Source: Blasia pusilla (lineage: Eukaryota > Marchantiophyta > Marchantiopsida > Blasiales). From it: a DNA stretch of 64,000 bases. The notes beneath the pieces are model-generated. The model did not search any database. It saw only the letters and a list, made by a program, of their open reading frames with translations, and was not told the origin of the DNA. The position numbers and the translations under genes are program-made. The DNA is taken from NCBI GenBank assembly GCA_050084515.1, contig CM114274.1, positions 28,582,001-28,646,000 of the forward strand, written 5' to 3'. Positions 42,680-53,245 of the stretch are shown piece by piece (the stretch's first letter is position 1; each line of letters opens with the position of its first letter).

Positions 42680-43881
42680 CGTAAGTGTTAAAGATACTCA
42701 CGTGTTCATGGCATGCATTGCCATCTCCACCGTCGCCATGTGATGAGGGAATGGTTGAAGGACCACTGCCTTCACGCAGAAATGTGCCTCCAATGAGTTG
42801 GCTGCTCCTCCGCAAACTTGGTCCAGGCCATGAACCTGTGATTTCCATCCCAGATGAAGAAGTGCAGATTCCTCATCCAGCGGAATTCCGTGCCCTCAAC
42901 TTGCCTTCCTGGTCTCGCATCCTTCTGAATGTGTCGAGCTTTTCCAAGTCCTCCTCCGTAACCAGAGCTTGGGTTCCATGCTCGTCGTAAGGCTGAACAT
43001 AGAAGGGAGGAAAGCTGTCGACGTAGGATGCTGTCGCCGCCGATCGTTTAAGCTTTGTGATGTCCTCATCGGACTGAATTTCGCGGACGTATTCCATTGT
43101 CCGCAATCGGCAGAGTGGAATCCGCGGGGCGTTGTGGCCCTCCATGAGTGCCATCTGCTTTACCACCTGTCAGAACCGGGACAAGAGGAATAAGCTACAT
43201 TGAATTCCCAATGAATTGCAATTTACATAATTCAAAAAACCCAGATCCTCTTTTACCCGCTCGAAAATGGGGTCGGTTTCTTGACCAGCTAACTTGTGTG
43301 AGACAGAAGCTGGCAAATCGACTGGGAACTCGTCGATCCGATAGAGGTTGATGTCCTCCGCCGGGCTTGGAGTCGAGAATGACCACTCTCCGGCTTCTTC
43401 GGCCATGTCCACCATCTCCACGCTGGCGGTCCTCATGACCTCGTCGTCATCGATCTCAACTTCTGGGGTTTCCACTATGTTGATTGTGTCCCCGGACTTC
43501 GTGGGAGACATTTCCCGCATCTCAACACTTGCGGTTGGACGGGCAGGGCTATCGTCAATGGCTATCGCTTTTTCCTCCTCGCTTTAGCCAATTCGCCCTC
43601 TCACCGGCGGCGTCGACGCTTCTTTTCTCTCTTTTGTCGGCGATCCTTTTTTTTCAAGGCTGCGGCGCCCTAGCCTCTGCGTTCTGTTTATCTAGCGCCT
43701 CTTGAACACGTCTCGCAAGAAGCACTTGGTTGTGCATCTCCGCTTCCCTTTCCCGCTCCTCGATTTCCTGCTGCGTAATTTCATTCGCCGAACGAGGCCA
43801 AGGAGAAGCTGACGCAGGAGTCCTAATGGACTTCGGAGTGTAGCTCCCAGACTTGTTGGCTTGTGTTTTTTTCCTCGTCAT

Positions 43882-45206
43882 TTTTTCGGGAAATGCCTCC
43901 ACCTATGTCCACGACGAATCCCTTGATCAGTCGCCTTGATGATGTCGAGATGGGGAGCTCGAATCGCCTTGATGGGTAGGGTAGCTCGAATAGTCCCGGG
44001 ATCGCTCAGTCGAACCGTCTCGCCGTCGTTCGGTCGAACTGTCTCGCTCTCGTTCCCTCCTATCAACTCGCGATTGTGTCGCCGTGTGAAACGCCCCTTT
44101 GTATCTGATCAGCTGCTGCGCGGGAGAGTGAGGAATGAAGATCGCGAAATGAGAAACCGGAAATGAGCGATTTCTGCCCTATTTATACTTTTCTAGCCGT
44201 TGGGCTGACCGTTGGGTCCCGTCGTCCTTTCGACGGCGACGTGCCGGAGGTTACGGAAGTCCAGACGTGAAAAATGGCAACCCGTCGGAGTGTGACAGGT
44301 TGCACGGCTCTGCCATCCTGGGTACGTCGCCACGTGCGCGAGCAACCTGTCGGAGACCGACGGGTTGAGCGCCTCCGTCGTCTTCGGAAAAGAACGCGAG
44401 GTACTTGCGCAACCCGTCGGAGACCGACATGTTGCGCGCCTCCGCCATCCTGGGTATGTCGCCACATGCGCGAGCAACCGGTCGAGACCGACGGGTTGAG
44501 CGCCTCCGTCATCTTTGGAGAAGAACGTGAGGTACCCGCGCAACCCGTCGGAGACCGACATGTTGCGCGCCTCCGCCATGTTTGGGACGGGAACGGGACG
44601 TATCTTGGGCAATCCGTCGGAGACCGTTGGGTTGCATGCTTCCCTCATCAAGGGTTAAGAACGCGGGCTTCCCGTGCAAGTTGTCGGAGTCCGGCTGGCT
44701 GCACCACAAGGCGAGGCCCTTGCGCAACCCGTTGGAGGGCGACGGGTTGCACACCTCGCCGTCTTTGGGCAAATAGGTGAGGCACCCGCGGAAGTCGTCG
44801 GGAACAGACGGTTTGCACGCCTCCGGCATCTTCGGGCAAGGAGGAGCGGTATCCGAGCAACTTGTTGGAGAGCGACGGGTTGCTCGCTTTGACAATGTTT
44901 GGCAGAAGCGTGCAACCCGTCCGAAGCCGACGGGTTGCAGGCTTTGGTTAGCTTCGGGTAATTTTTGAGTTACCAGGACTCCGACGGGTTCCAAGTGTGA
45001 TGCACAACCCTCTGCTTCCCAAATCCGGTAACATATTGCAATAGAATTGAATGTGTTCTGAATTGATCCATTGTGTCGACAATGTCACCCACGAATTCAT
45101 CTTGTCAAGTAAAAATCATCAGGAATATCATTTCCTATTCACTATAAATTAAAAATTCTCATTCTCATTCTCATTCTCAGTCTCCTCCCGTTGGAATCTT
45201 CTTGGA
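43882..45206. promoter_or_regulatory. Divergent intergenic region with palindrome array
   Basis: This region separates the methyltransferase-like gene (minus, ATG at 43,881) from the transposase start (plus, 45,207). Palindromes begin at about 44,279, 44,343, 44,410, 44,475, 44,541, 44,610, 44,676 and 44,725, with further copies to 44,940, spaced about 65 bp. Many have GGAGACC centres. The part next to the methyltransferase-like gene (43,900-44,170) contains repeated TCG-AACCGTCTCG words. The right end (45,150-45,180) has a CATTCT microsatellite. Both promoters must lie here, so the sites could serve as operators. Confidence 0.65.
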
Positions 45207-45777
45207 ATGGATAATTATGTTAAGCTCACTTGTGGCAGTCATCTGGAGGCCCTTCCTCAATCAGAAATCATTCGACCCCAAGCTTGTGAGTCTTTCATAG
45301 TAGTGGATGAAAATTTTTTCTGTCTGTTCGATTTCTTCTCCAAATTGGAACCATCTTTGTATCCAAAGATGTTAGGGTGGACGGTACGAAAGACATAATA
45401 GGTGAAACAGTCCAGCCAGTGACCTCAGACCGTAAAGTATGGAATCTCCTACCTCTACCAAATGGTCAATACAGAGTTTACGGCCTACCCCTGAATTTGT
45501 CTGTTTCCCAAGTAGACGGTCTAGAATTTCCTAGTGCTCCGAGCTCTACGTTTGCAACTCCAAGCTCTGTAGATCCGGCTTCGACTCCAACTTCGCACGC
45601 TCGTAACAATGTTGTTCTTCCTGAAGAGATTCCGCATGTTATCAACCTCAGTGGATCTGTCGGATACCAATCGGCCCCTCTATCAGCCTACTCGTTCCTC
45701 TTGCGAGTATCCGGCAATAGTTTGCTTTCGTCTCTGGCCTTGAAAATGTTCAAGCACATTCTTGTCGACGAGCTACC
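45207..45777 (+). pseudogene. Transposase first exon (plus copy), truncated
   Basis: Starts ATG-GAT-AAT (MDNYVKLTCGSHLEALPQSE), followed by a one-base frame change near 45,380. It then reads WNLLPLPNGQYRVYGLPLN, VVLPEEIPHVINLSGS and SLALKMFKHILVDELP, parallel to 34,335-33,960 on the minus strand. At 45,777/45,778 homology to the transposase ends and homology to the methyltransferase-like gene starts (GACGGCGCAATCGTGG). The cysteine module and catalytic domain are therefore missing. Confidence 0.75.
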
Positions 45778-47309
45778 GGACGGCGCAATCGTGGGTCATC
45801 AAGAAAGAGTACCCACTCCGATCCGCGACGAGTCAAATTCGGGTAAGGGCTCTAAATCCGTATCCAAATTATCTTTCTCCGACGGGTTGCATCTCTGCAT
45901 GCAACCCGTCGGATTGTTTGAGCTGGAGACTTTGGTGGTGCAATCCGTCTGAAAGCGACGGGTTGCAAATTTACTGTAAGTCTCTATTGGGTGAATGCAA
46001 CCCATCAGGTTCCGACGGGTTACAAGTGCTTATGCTTTTTCCTTGTGTTTATGGAATGATGCAACCCGTCTAAAAGCGACGGCTTTCTCTTAGCCAACCA
46101 TAGGCTGCTCTAAGCCAGCAACCTGTCGCCTTCCGACGGGTTGCTCATGGACAAAAAAATCACAAGACACTTGTAAAACAACCCGTCGGACTCCGACAGG
46201 TTGCTCAAATGTTAGGATTATAACGAAGTTCTCTGGGGTTAAGTGAAGTTCTTTGGGGACTTGTTGCACATTATGTCACCATACTGAGAGTAGACCAATG
46301 GTCAAATTGCTCTTTCTTGTTGGTGACATTGTTTCCAACGTGCTTCTTTACAGATGGACCACTCCTATGTTTACTACTTTGTTTAGCCCGAGCACAACTT
46401 CCAGGTGTTTAAGATCCTGGATCTTGTTGATCCATGCTCCGATGGGTACAGCTTAGATAGTTTATACAATTCCCCCCTGGGAACTTACATGCAAGACGGT
46501 ACCCCCTTACTTGGAGGAAGGGAAAAGTCGCCAGCCCTGATGCAAACGCTCATCGAGCTCTGCTCAAGGCCGGGTGACTTGGTGTTCGACTTAGTGGGTC
46601 TTTCAGGGGCGAGTATCAGAGGCGCCTGGCAGAGAATGTTCCTGGCAGAGAATGTTTCTGCTCAAGGCAGGAACATTCTCTGCCTTGAGGGAAGGCAACA
46701 AGTGTTTGACCTTTGCAAAGAGGCAAAGGCAGATCGTCTATGTACTTCGAGGACTTCTATTTTGCAACCCGTCGGATTTCCACGACTTGCAACTTTTCAC
46801 TTTTTGACCACTACACCTTTTTAACCACTTCCAGGAAACCTTTCGGATTCCAACAGGTTGGTTGCGTGAGTGATCAGACTCTTTCCCTATTGGTCCAACT
46901 TTAGAGGCATTCTGACGGGCTTCTTCACTTTTGCACCTTCCCTGAGTATTGTCAAACAAGGCGTAGGATTCTTCTCTTCTCTAAGACGTGTTGGATTCCT
47001 ACTACCTATTGGATTGCCATCATGGTATTTCCAAGGACGGAGCACATATTGATACTAGATGGGTGTCATATTGCAAAGCGTACAAGATATACTGCGGAGG
47101 AAGGCGGTGGGACTCAAATCAGGTTACTTGGGACCGTTATGGTGTACCTAGGGGGGGGGCCAAGGCTCTCCAATTCGCCAACAATTTTTATCCCCGTCTA
47201 CAATCGGCCTGAGGAGCCACTTGTATCCCAAGACTTTCCTTTTGTACAGGAACCTATGAGAGTTAGAAGTAAATTTGTAGACGACGAGGCTGAAGAAATC
47301 ATAGACTAG
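45778..47309 (+). pseudogene. Methyltransferase-like gene 3-prime half, fused behind transposase exon
   Basis: 45,778-45,842 continues the motif IV exon up to a donor (GG/GTAAGG). An intron with palindromes (45,880-46,205) follows. After an acceptor TTTACAG (46,353) the exon reads DHSYVYYF, VDPCSDGYSLDSLYNSP, LIELCSRPGDLVFDLVGLSG and NILCLEGRQQVFDLCKEAKA (46,354-46,735). After palindromic intron sequence the last exon ends near 47,309 (KFVDDEAEEIID). This copy keeps a longer uninterrupted motif I region than the minus copy. It forms the inner part of the right inverted arm. Confidence 0.7.
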
Positions 47310-48380
47310 ATCAAATGTATATTTCCGAGCTTCCTTCGGATGTAATAAAGGACGAGATTCTTTCAAACGATAATGGTGTTTGTAAAAGTTTGTTGAATTT
47401 TTTTTGGACTTGTTGATTGTGTTCATCTAGCTACTTATAATGTTTATTTTGCAACCCGTCTGATTCCGACGGGTTGCAACTTTTCACTTTTTGACCACTG
47501 CGACTTTTCAACCCTCTCCAAGCAAGCTGTCGGATTCCGACAGGTTGGCTGCTTGAGTGATCGGACTCTGTCCTTGGGAGACCAAATTCTGAGGCATTGT
47601 AGCGGGATTCTTTACTTTTGGCTCGTTCCCCTAGTATCGTCAAACCAATCTTAGGCTTCTTTTCTTCTCTAAGACCTGTTGGATTCTTATAACCTGTCGA
47701 GTTGCCATTTCGGATTCCCAAACAGTTGGATTTTCGTGGGTGCAGGGTGGAATGGAATCACTTCTCAAAATCTTTCCTTTGTTATGGTGAGCTTGCTTGC
47801 AAGGGTGCAAGCCATTTGATTCCGACGGGTTGCAAGAGTTGGAACCTGTTAAATTCCGACGGGTTGGGAGGGGTGCAGCTTCTCGGTTTATCAGATTTAG
47901 GATCTGAATGAAGGGACATCAATTCATCTTTACTCCAGACAGCTCACAATCTTTTGGTTAATTATCGTCTTTTGTGTTCACATTTCACAAAGTTGGTCTT
48001 TATTTGAACCTTTCATTGAGATAAGATTGCTACTTCTGGTCAAATTATTTGCCAATGGTCCTCCAACAAAAATACCCCTGGGCACAGCTTACTGTAGACT
48101 GAGATAGGCAGTGTGAAGAAACTTAGGCTCACATGGAGAGTGATGGAAAAATGTTTGTAGTGGTCTTACGATGTCTACTTGTTTTCGCCCCTTGGAAAAA
48201 GGAGGTTTCTTTAGGCCTGAATGTGGACCACTACCTACTCTCTTCTAAAGATTTCATGAATTTGAAAGCAAACAAAAATTTCAAATATGTCAAAAAGTTT
48301 TGAAGAGGAGGCAGATTTGGCCCTTTTGTTTGAAGAGAGACTCTCCTCTCTTCCTCTCTCCTGCTAGAATACCAACCCCC
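45778..48380. repeat. Right arm of the 2.6-2.9 kb inverted repeat
   Basis: Inverted partner of 37,098-39,997. The outermost 300 bp, with TTTCATGAATTTGAAAGC and a pyrimidine-rich CTCTCCTCTC tract, are the best conserved. It ends in CTGCTAGAATACCAACCCCC next to the 9-bp duplication. Confidence 0.85.
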
Positions 48381-48389
48381 CCATTGAAA

Positions 48390-48996
48390 TATCCCCGTAA
48401 GTAACGAAACAGGAACGGAAATATGTTTGTCTCAATAGTGAGCTCCAATCAGGCAAGATACCATCTTTTTCGCTAAGAAATGGATATGTACAATAGGCAT
48501 TATCTCTCAAAAAAACACTCCCATTATGGAAGATATCAAATGAAGCTCTACGCTTAACCGGTAAGGAGTATTGTACATCTTGAAGAACATTTAGCTCTGC
48601 AATGTATGGGTCGGTGGCCATGCTGTGGTTTAATTGACCTCTTTCTTGTGATGCCATAGTAATACCACCCATACATGAGGAGGGTAGTACTACAAGAAGG
48701 CAATCAGGTTGGGGTAACTCTATCAAAGGTGTATACTTTGAATAAAGCTCATTTACAGAGAGATTAACAGACAAAAATTTCTTCATATGTGTATATATAT
48801 TCTGAGCATCAATAGGTGTTGGGCAACGAGTGTCCCACCCAATCAACGGACAATCAATAAGTGAACAAACATGGAAAAAACCTTGATGAAAGCCGTTGTA
48901 TTTTGTTTCAATACCTAGCCTGGAGTGAACAAGGGAGAGTAGCTGCAAGTGGAGTGAGTTTACTACCAAGACATCGTGCATGTAAGTAGGGGTCAT
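48390..48996 (-). pseudogene. Helitron Rep, upstream portion
   Basis: The minus-strand frame 48,996-48,383 contains YSLPVKRRASFDIFHNGS, then AYCTYPFLSEKDGILPDW and TYFRSCFVTYGDIS. This is the 'P-LFP-G-DG ... YF-SR' type of region found upstream of the Rep domain in Helitron proteins. It stops exactly at the inserted transposon, and the remainder is at 30,087-27,338. Removing the insert and one copy of the 9-bp duplication leaves the two halves in different frames, so an additional indel exists. Confidence 0.7.
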
Positions 48997-49169
48997 ATAA
49001 ACATTGTATGCAATGCTAGCTCCACTAGCTGAACACTATTGAGAGACATAAAATATACCAAGAGAGGGGATCATATACTCCAACATATAGCTATTACAAA
49101 GCGCATACAACGGATAGGATTGTGTTGTGTTTATGGTCATTCGTGATTGGTTGTTGTTGTATAACACAG
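48997..49169. other. Short non-coding spacer
   Basis: This stretch holds the upstream end of the Helitron open frame and an AT-rich spacer before the LTR. No Helitron 5-prime terminus could be pinned down. Confidence 0.4.
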
Positions 49170-50353
49170 TGTCGTGTCGAGAGTCTTTTCTTCAAGTAAG
49201 GGCGGACTTTCTAGCTACGAAAAACGTGGTCGATACAAGGTGAACTCTCTAAGAAGTTCATATTTTTCAATATAGAATTATTATGTACACTCTCCATTCT
49301 CTCACGACAGGTCTCACAAATAGAAGTGCCGAGACGATCACTTCTTCATAACATCGAGCCCAACAATTCTTAACAATAAAATCCTTGTAAACTACTTTAC
49401 ACTTGTACACAAGGAAAATAGCACAACTAGTATTAAACCCTACTCGAGTAGGCCTATTGACGTCCATAGATCGCTATTTAAGGACATACAAAGTACAATC
49501 CCATGTCCTTCCGTGCATGACAACATGAAGAATCATTTGAGTTGGAGATTGCATGACCTCGTTCATGAACGCCTCTCCAAAGTGATAAACTAGATAGGGA
49601 GTGAACCAATGCTTATCTACAAAGAGAACCTTGACGTGGTACGGATTAAGGAAAGGAAAATCAAGCACAATTCGTGCTCCATCCCTATCCATACTTAACG
49701 GACATTATCTACTCCCCTCAAGAATGGATTTTTGGCCGAATTACTCTCCCAAGAGGGGTAATCCATTCATAATGGGAAAATAACAAGCCAAAATATTCAC
49801 TATCTTTAGTATGACTAAACTCATCTAAGGTGACAAGTCTCTCATCTCCACACATACCACACTCTAGAAATCTTTTGAAGAATAGACCATAGTCAAGGTA
49901 CTCTCCCAAGAAGTAGAATCCTCTCTTATTGGAAGAGCAAGAAATCCCAAAGCCATACACTCTAGAGTGACACGAGAGACTCAAGATGTGAAGTAGAAGG
50001 TGATGAATCTTTGAAGATCCCTCCTCTTTATATGCTCACAAGGGATCCACAAGAGTACGAAATATGGTTAATCTTATCTTGTGCCACGTGGCTTCCTCTC
50101 AAGGCTTAGCCAATCATATTTTGACACAAGTAGATTACCTCTTATCTCTTCCAAAATATTCTCCTTTACTCACTTCATATCTTCCAAACTAGCCCAACTA
50201 TCATAGCCAACTTGCACATCCTACCCCAACTACCCCTACAGTTTAAACATGGGAATTTCCTTTTTGTAAGCTAATTTACTTAATACTAATAAAACTCTCT
50301 CTAACACTTAATGAGAGAGGAGTTTACACACTCCATGATTTTACTATACGACA
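49170..50353 (-). repeat. 3-prime LTR of Gypsy element C (1,184 bp)
   Basis: On the minus strand it starts TGTCGTATAGTAAAATCATG at 50,353 and ends GACACGACA at 49,170. It is preceded by a polypurine tract. TATAAAG lies at 50,032-50,026. It carries the coding-like stretch LVYHFGEAFMNEV (49,692-49,474) and CYEEVIVSALLFV.PVVREWRVYI (49,467-49,267), shared with the solo LTR. Confidence 0.9.
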
Positions 50354-50365
50354 TTCCCCCCCTCC
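50354..50365 (-). promoter_or_regulatory. Polypurine tract of element C
   Basis: The minus strand reads GGAGGGGGGGAA directly before the TGTCG start of the 3-prime LTR, the canonical plus-strand primer position. Confidence 0.85.
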
Positions 50366-50823
50366 AAACCTGCACATCCTCCAATATGTGCCAAAAATAT
50401 CGAGACTTCTTGCAATTTTAATCACACTTATTTTTGTTAAGTCCTAGACACATTGAATCGAAATCAAGAAATCCCTCACGTCTACGGAAAATCTTGATCC
50501 TTTTTCCCGCAATGGGCAGCTTGAGAATTATGCCATATAATTCACATAGTTTGTAAGTGGCATTATCAAAAGCAAAGACTATAACGTATGGACCAAACCT
50601 ACGACATGCAAACTACTTAATTGTACTATGCTGGTTGTCGAGGCTGTTGTCGTGCACCAAGACCCAATTTCTTTCTCTTATAGGCTCCTTTCAAAGTTGA
50701 TGAGTTTTTTCAAAGCGGTCCTTATTTTTCAACCTTGTTTCCTTCATTTTGACTAATGCTTCTGTGATATCTTCTTCACGTCGGTCTAGCTGCTATATTC
50801 AAAGTGCTATGAGGTCTTCCCTA

Positions 50824-53245
50824 TCAAGCCCGTCTTCCCATGGCAAACATCATCCAAGTAGAAATATCTTCTTCTGCTAGCATTATTGGCTTTTGACCTA
50901 TCATCAACTCTGTAGGCATGAACCCTGTAACGGTGCTGTCAGTGGTTCTATCTACCCGTAAAGCAAATGGAAGCAATCTAGGCCAATCAGCATAATGCTC
51001 TCCATACGCCTTAACCAATGCTTGAATGATTGGCGGATATCCCCTTTCACTCTTGTTGTTTGCCTGCGGATTCATGGAGGTTGTTAATCTCAGTTGGACT
51101 CCATACCTCCTGAAGAACTCTCGTGCTTCTTCGGCATTTAACTCTCCTCTATCTACACGGATTCTCCCCACTCTCCCATACCAAGCAACAATATCCTCTA
51201 GAATAAAATGACATATAGGCTATGTTGTTTTAGCTCGTAAAGCCCTTCTTTCTGCAAAGTTGGATAACTCTTCTCGTGCTAGGACTAGATAGCGCATTCC
51301 CCAAAAACCTAGTGGCATAGCAACTAGATCTATAACCCACTGATGATGAATAGAAAAAAGAAACGTGGGTTTAAGTCCATCTCTCACCCTGATTTTTTAT
51401 TGAAACTGACATTCAACACATGATCCAACATATCTCTCAATATCCTTATATAGGCCAATACACCAATATCTCTCTTTTATTTTGCTGGAAGTTGCCAAAG
51501 TACCTTTATGTCCTGCCCATAAAGAATTGTGGAATTCTTTGAGCACTTGCATTTTTATCCCATTGTCATCCACCACCCTCAAGGGCATTCCATCTTTCCT
51601 CTTTGGCCTTTTCCAAAGAGATCCATCTTGTAATAGATAGCCATACGCCTTATGCCAAATCTCCTTGAAGAACTTGTCTGTTCATCCTCTATCTCTTTAC
51701 AAAGTGCTTAAATAGCGCCCAACGCGGTAGGTTAAATTTCTTTTAACCTGCCCTCATACAAATTCTCTTTGAAGGCTAAAATATCCTTTATGCCACCCTA
51801 TTCTCGAGATGACACTTGCCACACATATGCATCATGCCCATCTATCTCAGTTGCCTCCATATCTTCTTCTTGACTAAATCGAGCTCTAGACAACATGTCA
51901 ACTAGTGAGTTCTCTTTCCCAATTATATGCCTCAGTTGTGGATTCAAGGACCTAATGTAGGCTATCCAACGTAGCATGGCTATATCTGCAGTTGTATAAT
52001 TCGTAATCATACCTAACAGGGATAGATAATCAACCTCGAGCAATAGGCTCGCATAAGATACTCCTTCTCAACTTTCATTGCAGTCACAACTCCCCAAAGC
52101 TCCCTCTTTACTTGAGGGTATCTCCTCTATCGTTCCGTGAGTGTACGAGCTCCAAACCTTGTAGTGAACCTTCTTCCTTTTGCATCATCCTACCCAACTA
52201 TCCATCCGATAACAATAGGGCTAGTGTCTACTGTGGTGATAATAGGTCTTCCACATTCATAGCTCATTTGTCGTAGAGCCGGTGGTTACTTTAATGCCTC
52301 CTTCAACTGCATCATTGTTGCTCTTTTCTTCTTCTCCCTAGTGAACTTCTTCTTCTTTCTCAATAGCTCATACAAAGGATCAGATATGTGGCCAAAATGA
52401 GGAATCCACACCTGATAAAATACTCAAGCTCCTAAAAACTTTTGAACTTTGGTGACGTTTCCGCATTCTCGTATCATCCCAATGACATCAACTTTTACTG
52501 GATTTGGTTTTTGGCCAAACTCTCCACAAAGATGATCCACTACCATAATCTGAGAAACCCCAAAGCTACACTTTTATCCAGAAAGAGTAAGATTGACCTC
52601 TTGTAGCCTCGTTAGGATCATATCCACATCACGAATATGATCAAAGACAAACTTTCTACATCCATCTTTCACAACCCTCTCAATTCTATCTTCTATTGCA
52701 CATTCCTTTATAGGAATATCATCTACAAAAGGAATAGTTTTCTCAGGAATGAACTCTCTCGAGATCTTATTCATTGCACTTTGCATGTGAGCAACCAAAT
52801 TTGTTGCTCCTTGAGGTAATGTGCACATTCTTACAAGCCCAAGTGGAGTGCGCATAGTGGTAATATCTCTACTCTCCATAGCTAATTGGAATTGATCATA
52901 TCCCGAGTGCAAATCTCTTATCGAATAGATAGCATGGGCTACAAAAGCTTCTGCGATTTCATCTATACTAGGTCTTGCTCCCATATTTTGAATGGTTACC
53001 TTATTTTCTGGTTGCATATCTTGAATAAACCGGAGAGCTCTTGATTTCTTCGCCATAGTGAACCATCAACTGAGTAGGGCCCCATAGATGGCTCTAAGAT
53101 ATCCATTTGCATCTTCTCCTTCAATAACTCAATCAGCTTGGGAATCATAGCTCGTGGTACTAGTATGGGTTTCTAATCCCAAGGCACATGTGAAACTGTG
53201 AAAATTATCATCGGTGCCACCACACTCGTGTCTACACAACCAATT
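50824..53245 (-). pseudogene. Element C pol: reverse transcriptase, RNase H, integrase
   Basis: RT: SIRDLHSGYDQFQLAM, LPQGATNLVAHMQSAM and the catalytic box FVDD in IPFVDDIPIKE (frame 53,056-52,574). RNase H end: LEVDYLSLLGMI, DIAMLRWIAYIRSLNP and GKENSLVDMLSRARF (52,043-51,798). Integrase zinc module: FHNSLWAGHKG and YVGSCVECQ (51,588-51,397). Integrase core end: RVDRGELNAEEAREFF, NPQANNKSERGY and DWPRLLPFALRVD (51,171-50,824). The long stop-containing gaps at 52,570-52,050 and 51,790-51,590 still show related sequence. No chromodomain or PHD finger follows the integrase. Confidence 0.85.

Larger units (their letters stand above)
38835..43881 (-). pseudogene. Transposon-borne coiled-coil / ParB-like / beta-class methyltransferase-like gene
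   Basis: Exons, minus strand: 43,881-43,257; 43,166-42,702; 41,982-39,935; 39,428-38,925; 38,886-38,835. Introns have GT-AG ends (GCGG/GTAAAA, CTGACAG; CAC/GTGAGT, GTGCAG; TTC/GTAAGG, TTTACAG). In order: a coiled coil (EEREREAEMHNQVL); a ParB/sulfiredoxin-like segment from INLYRIDEFPVDLP to FIWDGNHRFMAW; a helical region (RKVLTMHPGEYRG); a KA-rich linker; then VVDLLIADLPSGLQLW and YLSDRGCFLVLTGG, which resemble motif IV and its strand; last, LIELCSRPGDLVFDLVGLSG, resembling motif I. Motif IV before I is the beta-class order of N4-cytosine/N6-adenine methyltransferases. The catalytic DPPY/SPPY is DLPS here. A shift near 43,600, TAGs near 41,430 and 41,067 and a shift near 40,900 break it. Confidence 0.65.
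30088..48380. mobile_element. 18.3 kb composite Mutator-like DNA transposon inside a Helitron
   Basis: The unit is bounded by CCATTGAAA on both sides and by Helitron coding sequence of the same orientation outside. Its left end (GAGGTGCGGTAAGAGG) and right end (minus strand GGGGGTTGGTATTCTAGCAG) both lead into purine-rich GAGAGGA tracts. Inside are a SWIM transposase gene (minus, 34.3-30.5 kb) and, head-to-head, a ParB/methyltransferase-like gene start (plus, 34.4-35.5 kb). A second copy of the left end with the SWIM exon follows (35,525-37,097). Last is a 11.3 kb unit with 2.6-2.9 kb inverted arms carrying another methyltransferase gene (minus) and a chimeric plus-strand copy. It is a pile-up of at least two copies of one element. 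Confidence 0.7.
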
